The translations under genes were made by a program, and so were the position numbers. A stretch of DNA of 5,684 nucleotides, from assembly GCA_031383555.1 (NCBI GenBank), contig JANMZR010000033.1, forward strand, positions 1 through 5,684. The letters are read 5' to 3'. How positions within the stretch are numbered: the stretch's first letter is position 1; each line of letters opens with the position of its first letter. Of this stretch, positions 1-5,138 are shown in pieces. Under the pieces are notes generated by a model, which saw only the letters and a list, made by a program, of their open reading frames with translations, did not search any database and was not told where the DNA came from. The DNA is from JANMZR01 sp031383555. GTDB taxonomy: Bacteria; Bacteroidota; Bacteroidia; Cytophagales; Spirosomataceae.

Positions 1-50
1 GGACCACCTGATTATGAGTCAGGTGCTCTAACCAACTGAGCTACAAGCCC
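1..50 (-). tRNA. tRNA with CAT anticodon (probably elongator tRNA-Met), partial
   Basis: Read on the minus strand, the first 50 nt of a tRNA are visible; its 5' end is position 50 and its 3' part lies beyond the left edge. The parts fall into place: acceptor strand GGGCTTG, then TA, D stem GCTC/GAGC around the loop AGTTGGTTA, anticodon stem CCTGA/TCAGG, anticodon loop CTCATAA, variable loop TGGTC. The anticodon CAT is at 14-16. The initiator tRNA is unlikely because the anticodon stem lacks the three G-C pairs next to the loop that mark initiators. CAT is shared by elongator Met and by the lysidine-modified Ile2 tRNA, and the missing 3' half prevents a firm choice; Met is the more likely reading. 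Confidence 0.9.
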
Positions 51-83
51 GAAATTCAATTTATTTAATTATTTGTGCTTTTA

Positions 84-116
84 CAAATTGTAAATAAACC
101 TATTTCTTTTCTCAAA
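84..116 (-). promoter_or_regulatory. possible tRNA promoter of the Bacteroidota type
   Basis: On the minus strand, TTTG (complement of 113-116) is followed after 20 nt by TACAATTTG (complement of 84-92), about 33 nt before the tRNA 5' end. This resembles the Bacteroidota primary sigma factor pattern of TTTG at -33 and TAnnTTTG at -7. The -7 box has three rather than two bases between TA and TTTG, so the match is imperfect. The region is very AT-rich and such matches can arise by chance; the position before a tRNA gene is the main support. Confidence 0.3.
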
Positions 117-174
117 AAAACAAATTACACTTAGCAATTTGCCTTTTGAGAATGCAAAATTACGAAATAAAATC

Positions 175-214
175 AATTTAGTAAAATAGTTATTCTAAAA
201 AAACTTACTAAATT
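175..214. repeat. perfect 10-bp inverted repeat in the divergent intergenic region
   Basis: AATTTAGTAA at 175-184 is repeated as its exact reverse complement TTACTAAATT at 205-214, separated by 20 bases. It sits between the minus-strand tRNA and the plus-strand HD gene, 45 bp before the HD start codon. Two half-sites spaced 30 bp centre to centre (about three helical turns) would suit a dimeric regulator; the repeat could also fold as a hairpin if transcribed. The arms hold only one G-C pair each, so chance in this AT-rich stretch is a real alternative. Confidence 0.45.
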
Positions 215-221
215 AGATTCC

Positions 222-236
222 GGGTATTATTTACCC
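222..236. repeat. short GC-capped hairpin just before the HD gene
   Basis: GGGTA (222-226) and TACCC (232-236) form a 5-bp stem with a TTATT loop, standing out as the only G/C-rich patch of the leader. It ends 23 nt before the GTG start. A T-run follows at 243-248, so it loosely resembles an intrinsic terminator, but the stem is short and six bases separate it from the Ts. It may be a leader hairpin of the HD transcript or a small operator. Confidence 0.35.
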
Positions 237-259
237 AACAATTTTTTTAATCTCTATTT

Positions 260-1495
260 GTGAGCAAGCATAAAAGAAAAATAATTAATGACCCTGTTTA
301 TGGTTTTATCCATATCAACTCGGACCTTATTTTTGACATAATCGAACATCCTTATTTTCAAAGACTCCGACGAATAAAACAGCTAGGTCTTACGGATTTG
401 GTATATCCTGGTGCTTTACACACTCGCTTTCACCATGCTTTAGGAGCCATGTATTTGATGGGCGAAGCATTAAAAAATTTACGATTAAAAAATCACTCAA
501 TTTCCGAAATAGAATTTGAGGCGGCACAAATAGCCATTTTATTGCATGATATTGGTCATGGGCCTTTCTCTCATGTACTTGAGCATACACTATTAAACAA
601 TGTACATCATGAGTATATTTCCAAACTAATAATGGAAAAACTCAACCATGAATATAATGGGAAGCTCAGTTTAGCTATTGAAATGTTTTCAGACAAATAC
701 AAAAGAAAATTTTTTAATCAACTTATTTCCAGCCAACTAGATATAGACCGGCTCGATTACCTGAATAGAGACAGCTTTTTTACCGGAGTTTCTGAAGCAA
801 GTATTGGCTCCGAGCGCATTATAAAAATGTTGGAGATTAAAGATGAAATGTTGGTTGTGGAACAAAAAGGGATTTACAGTATTGAAAATTTTTTGAATGC
901 CAGAAGATTTATGTATTGGCAGGTATATTTGCATAAAACAGCCATAGCAGCTGAAGAAATGGTTATTCAAATAATAAAACGGGCCAAAGACCTTATTAAA
1001 AAAGGAGATTCGCTTTTTTTAATGCCCTCTCTTAAAGTTTTTATTGAAAATGAGATTGAAATAAAACACTTTAATGATAATCCAATCTATTTAAATACTT
1101 TTATGCTATTAGACGATTATGACATTTGGGCTTCAATAAAATTATGGGCTAATCATAGCGATTTTACATTGAGCAAATTATGTTGTATGTTACTCAATAG
1201 GAATTTATTTAAAATTGAAATTTCAAACCGGCCCTTCACTCTCGAATATATAAAGGGTTTAAAAGAATCTGTTCTGAAATTGAAAGGGATTGATGATGAA
1301 TCTATTAATTATTTTTTCATAGAAAATGTTGCCACAAATTCGGCCTACCATGATAAAAATCAAAATATAAATATACTTACCAAAGATGGCCAAATCGTAG
1401 AGATTTCAGATGCTTCTGACCTACCAACAATTAAAGCTTTGAGCAAGAATGTTAAGAAATACTACATATGTTGGCCGAAAGATGTATCTTTGTAA
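260..1495 (+). CDS. HD-domain phosphohydrolase, SAMHD1/dNTPase-like
   Basis: This 411-residue soluble protein belongs to the HD superfamily phosphohydrolases related to SAMHD1 and bacterial dNTP triphosphohydrolases (COG1078 type). The family hydrolyses nucleotides, typically dNTP to deoxynucleoside plus triphosphate, so that is the inferred activity. Visible metal ligands are H59 (in RFHHALG), H96-D97 (in LLHDIGHGPFSH) and D163 (in LDIDRLDYLNRD). R56, R164 and Y167 match SAMHD1 R164, K312 and Y315, and Q41-L42 match Q149-L150 with the same 18-residue spacing to the first metal histidine. YLHK at 223-226 matches the helix after the active site. The GTG at 260 is chosen because an in-frame TAA lies at 248-250 and no ATG or TTG start comes between. 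The C-terminal half (about 240-411) is less conserved and probably handles oligomerisation or regulation. An HD gene of this type sits before lpxD in many Bacteroidota; a role in lipid A is not shown. No clear promoter was found upstream. Confidence 0.93.
   Translation: MSKHKRKIINDPVYGFIHINSDLIFDIIEHPYFQRLRRIKQLGLTDLVYPGALHTRFHHALGAMYLMGEALKNLRLKNHSISEIEFEAAQIAILLHDIGHGPFSHVLEHTLLNNVHHEYISKLIMEKLNHEYNGKLSLAIEMFSDKYKRKFFNQLISSQLDIDRLDYLNRDSFFTGVSEASIGSERIIKMLEIKDEMLVVEQKGIYSIENFLNARRFMYWQVYLHKTAIAAEEMVIQIIKRAKDLIKKGDSLFLMPSLKVFIENEIEIKHFNDNPIYLNTFMLLDDYDIWASIKLWANHSDFTLSKLCCMLLNRNLFKIEISNRPFTLEYIKGLKESVLKLKGIDDESINYFFIENVATNSAYHDKNQNINILTKDGQIVEISDASDLPTIKALSKNVKKYYICWPKDVSL
1485..1492 (+). 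promoter_or_regulatory. candidate -7 box for lpxD inside the end of the HD gene
   Basis: TATCTTTG is an exact match to the Bacteroidota -7 consensus TAnnTTTG and overlaps the last sense codons of the HD gene. It would start a transcript near 1499 with a leader of about 110 nt that carries the 1526-1557 hairpin. There is no TTTG at the usual -33 position, and another exact TAnnTTTG occurs inside the HD gene at 924-931 with no evident purpose, so this remains a candidate. Confidence 0.4.
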
Positions 1496-1525
1496 CTCAT
1501 GATTAGAACCAATTTATTGATAGAA

Positions 1526-1557
1526 TTGACTATATTTAATGCAAATAATATAGTTAA
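1526..1557 (+). repeat. 11-bp hairpin in the lpxD leader
   Basis: TTGACTATATT (1526-1536) pairs with AATATAGTTAA (1547-1557): ten Watson-Crick pairs and one G-U pair, with a 10-nt loop. It lies midway in the 113-bp HD-lpxD gap, 51 nt before the lpxD start codon. No T-run follows, so it is not an intrinsic terminator. It could be an mRNA processing or stability element, or, as DNA, an operator close to the putative lpxD start site. The stem is AT-rich and its stability is modest. Confidence 0.5.
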
Positions 1558-1608
1558 AACACTGAAAAAACCTGAAATCAACTAATTAAATTTTCAAAAT
1601 AATATTAA

Positions 1609-2634
1609 ATGGAATTTACGGCGGGTCAAATAGCTGAATTGTTGGGTGGAGAAATAAAAGGTGATGCAAACGGAAAAATTACCACTTTTGCGAAAATAGA
1701 AGAAGGTACAAAAGGAAGCATTAGTTTTTTGGCAAATCCAAAATATGAGCCTTTTTTATATACTACAGAGGCCACGGCAGTAATTATTGACAAAAATTTC
1801 GTTTCTGAAAAAAAAATAAAATCAACTTTAATATTAGTTGAAAATCCGTATACTGCATTTACCACACTTTTAGACCAATACCGAAAAGCTACCGAAAAAA
1901 CCAAGATAGGAATGGAAAGCCCTTGCTATATAGGTGAAAATTCTACTCTTGGTGAGGGTTTATATTTAGCCGCTTTTGCTTATATCGGTAGAAATTGTAA
2001 AATTGGCAAAAATGCCAAAATTTGGCCTCATGTTTTCATTGGCGACAATGTAACTATTGGAAACAATGCTGACATACAAGCAGGCGTAAAAATATATGCT
2101 AATACAATTATTGGCGAAAATTGTGTAATAAAAGGGAATGCCGTAATAGGTAGCGAAGGCTATGGTTTTGCGCTACAAGAAGATGGTACTTATAAAAATA
2201 TACCACAATTGGGCAATGTAATAATAGGAAACGATGTAAATATTGGAGCAAATACAACAATTGATTGTGCTACCATGGGCTCAACTATAATTGGCAATGG
2301 CGTAAAATTGGACAATTTAATTCAAATTGCACATAATGTAGAGTTAGGCAAAAACACAATTTTAGTCGCTCAAAGTGGGATTGCAGGTTCAACCAAAATT
2401 GGTGAAAATTGTGTAATTGGTGGCCAAAGTGCCGTTGTTGGTCATATTACTTTAGCCGATGGTACAAAAATAGGAGGCCAGTCAGGAGTTACAAAATCAA
2501 TTAAAAAACCAAATACTGCCTTGAATGGCACACCAGCTTTCGACTATTCTGATAACATGAAATCATTAGCTATTTTTAAAAGATTACCAGAAATGGCAAA
2601 AGATATTGAAGAATTAAAAAAAAATCTTAAATAG
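1609..2634 (+). CDS. lpxD: UDP-3-O-(3-hydroxyacyl)glucosamine N-acyltransferase LpxD
   Basis: LpxD transfers a (3R)-hydroxyacyl chain from acyl carrier protein to the 2-amino group of UDP-3-O-acyl-glucosamine, the third step of lipid A synthesis, in the cytoplasm. The 341-residue length is normal. Residues about 1-95 form the uridine-binding domain, with F40, N43 and Y46 matching the E. coli uracil-binding F43, N46 and Y49. Residues about 105-300 are hexapeptide repeats (IGENCVIKGNAVIG type) that fold into the left-handed beta helix of a trimer. H242 (in IQIAHNV) is the catalytic base, matching E. coli H239, and H279 matches H276 with the same 37-residue spacing. GSEGYGFA (182-189) and ANTTID (214-219) are family motifs. 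The C-terminal helix ends in EELKKNLK. A TAA directly precedes the ATG at 1609, fixing the start. C220 follows TID where E. coli has arginine. It acts after the LpxC encoded downstream. Confidence 0.97.
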   Translation: MEFTAGQIAELLGGEIKGDANGKITTFAKIEEGTKGSISFLANPKYEPFLYTTEATAVIIDKNFVSEKKIKSTLILVENPYTAFTTLLDQYRKATEKTKIGMESPCYIGENSTLGEGLYLAAFAYIGRNCKIGKNAKIWPHVFIGDNVTIGNNADIQAGVKIYANTIIGENCVIKGNAVIGSEGYGFALQEDGTYKNIPQLGNVIIGNDVNIGANTTIDCATMGSTIIGNGVKLDNLIQIAHNVELGKNTILVAQSGIAGSTKIGENCVIGGQSAVVGHITLADGTKIGGQSGVTKSIKKPNTALNGTPAFDYSDNMKSLAIFKRLPEMAKDIEELKKNLK

Positions 2635-2651
2635 TAGTATTCAGAAAATAA

Positions 2652-2686
2652 GAAAACTTTCACCTATTTAAAAAAATAGGGTTTTC
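2652..2686 (+). repeat. long bulged hairpin in the lpxD-lpxC gap
   Basis: Two stacked perfect stems are visible: CCTATTT (2663-2669) with AAATAGG (2674-2680) around an AAAA loop, and outside it GAAAAC (2652-2657) with GTTTTC (2681-2686). The left arm has a 5-nt bulge (TTTCA, 2658-2662), while the right arm is continuous, giving 13 base pairs in all. It starts 17 nt after the lpxD stop codon. The following sequence is A-rich, not T-rich, so it is not a standard terminator. A 3' stabilising structure for lpxD mRNA or a processing site is possible. Confidence 0.6.
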
Positions 2687-2799
2687 AAAAATTCTGGAGA
2701 TAAAAAGTTATATTTTGGATTAATTAAAGCAACCTAAAAACAAAGTAAAAAAGCAACTAAGCTTATAAACTATTTCGATAATACGTTATATTTAAGGGA

Positions 2800-4212
2800 A
2801 TGAATCTTAAACAGCAAACAATACAAAAAGAAATATCATTATCAGGAGTTGGCTTACATACAGGCGTATTTGTAAATATGACCTTTTGCCCTGCTCCTAT
2901 AAACCATGGCTATAAATTTCAGCGAACAGATATTGCTGGACAACCAATTGCCGATGCTGATGTTGATTATGTGGTAGACCTATCAAGAGGCACAACAATT
3001 GAGCATAATGGTGCCCGAATAAATACTGTTGAGCATGTATTAGCAGCATGCGCAGGATTACAACTTGACAATATTCTGATAAAACTAGACGGCCCAGAGC
3101 CTCCTATAATGGATGGCAGCTCAATAAAATTTGTTGAAGCACTCCTTGACGCTGGTTTGGTGGAACAAAATGCAAATAGAAACTACTTCGAAATTCCTGA
3201 AGAAGTAAGGTATAAAGACCCCGAAAAAGATATCGAATTAGCAGCCTTGCCATTAAATAATTATCGGCTAACGGTAATGGTAGACTATAATTCGCAAGTT
3301 CTGAGTAGCCAACATGCCAATTTGACGGATATTACTCAATTTCCTACAGAATTTGCAAAATGTAGAACTTTCTGTTTTTTAAATGAATTGGAAGCACTTC
3401 ATGATTCTAATTTGATTAAAGGCGGCGACCTTTCCAATGCAATAGTAATAGTAGATAGAGATTACGAAGATGAAGAATTGGCACATTTGGCACAATTATT
3501 AGGAAAGCCGAAAATATCTGTACAACCGGGTAAAGGAATACTCAATAACCTTGAATTGCACTATTCAAACGAACCGGCACGTCATAAATTATTGGATATG
3601 ATAGGTGATTTGGCGTTAGTAGGTCGACCTTTAAAAGCGCAGATTTTAGCTGCTAGAACTGGCCATGCTGCTAATGTAGCCTTGGCTAAAAAAATTAAAA
3701 AACTAATGCTCGATACCAACAAAAGCAATATTCCAAAATATGACCCGAAACTTCCAATAGTATACGATATCAATGGAATTTCAAAACTTTTACCACATCG
3801 TTATCCTTTTTTATTAATTGACAAAATTATTAGTTTGGATAGCACTTCGGTAGTTGGTATGAAAAATGTTACAATGAATGAACCTCATTTTCAAGGCCAT
3901 TTTCCAGACAATCCAGTAATGCCAGGTGTGCTACAATTAGAGGCAATGGCTCAAACTGGTGGTATTTTAGTGCTTACGTCAACTGGTGAACCTGAAAAAT
4001 ACTGGCCCTATTTAGTTGGAATAGAAAACTGTCGCTTCAGAAAAAGTGTAATACCTGGTGATACCGTAATATTTAAATGCGAACTTACTGCTCCAATTAA
4101 AAGAGGCATTGCCAAAATGCATGGAACAGCTTATATTGGAAATACTTTGGTTTGTGAAGCAGATATGACAGCGAGTTTGGTTAGAAAAACTAAGGTTGAA
4201 AATAAAGAATAA
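2800..4212 (+). CDS. lpxC-fabZ: bifunctional UDP-3-O-acyl-GlcNAc deacetylase / 3-hydroxyacyl-ACP dehydratase
   Basis: This 470-residue protein joins two cytoplasmic enzymes. Residues about 1-302 are LpxC, the zinc deacetylase of the committed lipid A step. H79, H262 and D266 are the zinc ligands (E. coli H79, H238, D242), E78 is the general base, H289 matches H265, and K263 matches K239. T190, F191 and F193 correspond to the acyl-tunnel T191, F192 and F194. The region around 220-257, ending in GILNNLELHYSNEPARHK, makes the protein about 26 residues longer than E. coli LpxC there, which is usual in Bacteroidota. After a linker (about 303-320), residues 321-465 are FabZ, a hot-dog fold dehydratase of fatty acid elongation: LLPHRYPFLLID, catalytic H367 in GHFPDNPVMPG and E381, spaced 14 apart as in E. 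coli H54 and E68. The fusion is normal for this phylum. ATG 2800 is the first start after the in-frame TAA at 2779; a GGGA-containing purine run abuts it, too close to act as a ribosome site. Confidence 0.97.
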   Translation: MNLKQQTIQKEISLSGVGLHTGVFVNMTFCPAPINHGYKFQRTDIAGQPIADADVDYVVDLSRGTTIEHNGARINTVEHVLAACAGLQLDNILIKLDGPEPPIMDGSSIKFVEALLDAGLVEQNANRNYFEIPEEVRYKDPEKDIELAALPLNNYRLTVMVDYNSQVLSSQHANLTDITQFPTEFAKCRTFCFLNELEALHDSNLIKGGDLSNAIVIVDRDYEDEELAHLAQLLGKPKISVQPGKGILNNLELHYSNEPARHKLLDMIGDLALVGRPLKAQILAARTGHAANVALAKKIKKLMLDTNKSNIPKYDPKLPIVYDINGISKLLPHRYPFLLIDKIISLDSTSVVGMKNVTMNEPHFQGHFPDNPVMPGVLQLEAMAQTGGILVLTSTGEPEKYWPYLVGIENCRFRKSVIPGDTVIFKCELTAPIKRGIAKMHGTAYIGNTLVCEADMTASLVRKTKVENKE

Positions 4213-4225
4213 GAATAATTTTCAA

Positions 4226-4237
4226 TTATAATTATAA
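4226..4237. repeat. 12-bp AT-only palindrome between lpxC and lpxA
   Basis: TTATAATTATAA reads the same on both strands. It starts 14 nt after the lpxC-fabZ stop codon. It contains no G or C and lies in nearly pure A/T sequence, so it may be chance; an operator or an unwinding-prone site is possible. Confidence 0.3.
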
Positions 4238-4250
4238 ATAAACGAAGGTC

Positions 4251-4269
4251 GGATAAATAAATCTTATCC
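4251..4269 (+). repeat. 6-bp hairpin just before the lpxA start
   Basis: GGATAA (4251-4256) pairs with TTATCC (4264-4269) around a 7-nt loop. The right arm ends 14 nt before the lpxA ATG, so the structure would sit beside the ribosome-binding region and leave the A-rich stretch before the ATG free. Effects on lpxA translation are possible, but the stem is short. Confidence 0.4.
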
Positions 4270-4283
4270 AAAACTATAAAAAT

Positions 4284-5078
4284 ATGAATCAACCTTTAGC
4301 ATACATTCATCCTGAAGCCAAAATAGCTCAAAACGTGGTTGTTGAGCCATTTAGTGTTATTCACAAAAATGTTGAAATCGGTGAAGGTACTTGGATCGGC
4401 TCAAACGTAACTATATTTGAAGGCGCAAGGATAGGAAGAAATTGTAAAATATTTCCTGGGGCCGTAATCTCTGCCGTTCCACAAGACTTAAAATTTGAAG
4501 GAGAAGAAACGATTACAAAAATCGGAGACAATACAGTTATTCGTGAATGCGTAACTATAAATAGAGGTACTATAGATAAACATCGCACGGAGATAGGTTC
4601 AAATTGCTTAATTATGGCCTATGCACATGTAGCACACGACTGCATCATCGGTAACAATGTAATAATTGCCAACTCTGTACAATTAGCTGGCCATATTATT
4701 GTCGAAGATTTTGCCAATATAGGAGGCATGACAGCCGTACAGCAATTTGTAAAAATTGGCAGGCATGTTTATATCGGTGGATGCTCGCAAGTGCGAAAAG
4801 ATGTACCACCATTTATGAAAGCTGCCCGTGAGCCCCTCTCCTATGCTGGTGTAAACTCGGTTGGCCTTCGTCGTCGAGGTTTTTCAAATCAGCAGATCTC
4901 TGAAATACAAGACATTTACAGGTACCTATATTTAAAAGGATTTAATAATTCCGATGCAGTTGACAGGATTGAACTTGACCTTCCGGCTTCAATTGAAAGA
5001 GATGAAATAGTAAATTTTGTGAAAAATTCTGATAGAGGAGTTATTAAACGAGGAAATGGCGCCAGCACTTCCGAATAA
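4284..5078 (+). CDS. lpxA: acyl-ACP--UDP-GlcNAc O-acyltransferase LpxA
   Basis: LpxA transfers a (3R)-hydroxyacyl chain from acyl carrier protein to the 3-OH of UDP-GlcNAc, the first and reversible step of lipid A synthesis, in the cytoplasm. It has 264 residues, as expected. Residues about 5-180 are hexapeptide repeats forming a left-handed beta helix (trimer), followed by a helical C-terminal domain beginning near GLRRRGF (194-200) and ending in the conserved DRGVIKR. H118 in HVAHDC is the catalytic base (E. coli H125); H115, H137 and K70 match H122, H144 and K76; Q67, N191 and R197 match the substrate-binding Q73, N198 and R204. Q153 replaces H160 and P184 takes the place of H191, while G166 matches G173, the residue that lets E. 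coli LpxA accept C14 chains. An in-frame TAA at 4254 precedes the ATG, whose upstream bases are A-rich. The 71-bp gap suggests co-transcription with lpxC-fabZ. Confidence 0.97.
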   Translation: MNQPLAYIHPEAKIAQNVVVEPFSVIHKNVEIGEGTWIGSNVTIFEGARIGRNCKIFPGAVISAVPQDLKFEGEETITKIGDNTVIRECVTINRGTIDKHRTEIGSNCLIMAYAHVAHDCIIGNNVIIANSVQLAGHIIVEDFANIGGMTAVQQFVKIGRHVYIGGCSQVRKDVPPFMKAAREPLSYAGVNSVGLRRRGFSNQQISEIQDIYRYLYLKGFNNSDAVDRIELDLPASIERDEIVNFVKNSDRGVIKRGNGASTSE

Positions 5079-5138
5079 AATATTAGGTTAATAAATACCT
5101 TCTATAATTTTAAAAAAGAAAAATTTCCTAAAAAATCA

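Noticed and set aside
222..248. Intrinsic terminator before the HD gene
   Set aside because: The stem is only 5 bp, the T-run begins six bases later, and no plus-strand gene lies upstream for it to terminate.
924..931. TATATTTG, an exact TAnnTTTG box inside the HD gene
   Set aside because: It is mid-gene with no gene start nearby; best explained as a chance match in AT-rich coding sequence.
260..1495. HD protein as an anti-phage dNTP-depleting defence gene
   Set aside because: SAMHD1-like enzymes can act in defence, but the gene sits in a conserved core locus, with composition like its neighbours and no mobile or defence genes around it.
2709..2717. TATATTTTG as a -7 box for lpxC-fabZ
   Set aside because: The spacing between TA and TTTG is one base too long and no TTTG lies at the -33 distance.
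390..4588. Minus-strand open frames of 63-92 codons at 390-590, 737-970, 1626-1904, 3582-3773 and 4361-4588
   Set aside because: Each lies fully inside a strongly supported plus-strand gene, and none shows a recognisable motif or domain. They are antisense by-products of codon usage in AT-rich genes.
5079..5138. Inverted repeats in the lpxA-ABC gap (AGGT/ACCT and AATTTT/AAAATT)
   Set aside because: The stems are four G/C-containing or six all-A/T pairs, no more than expected in this composition.
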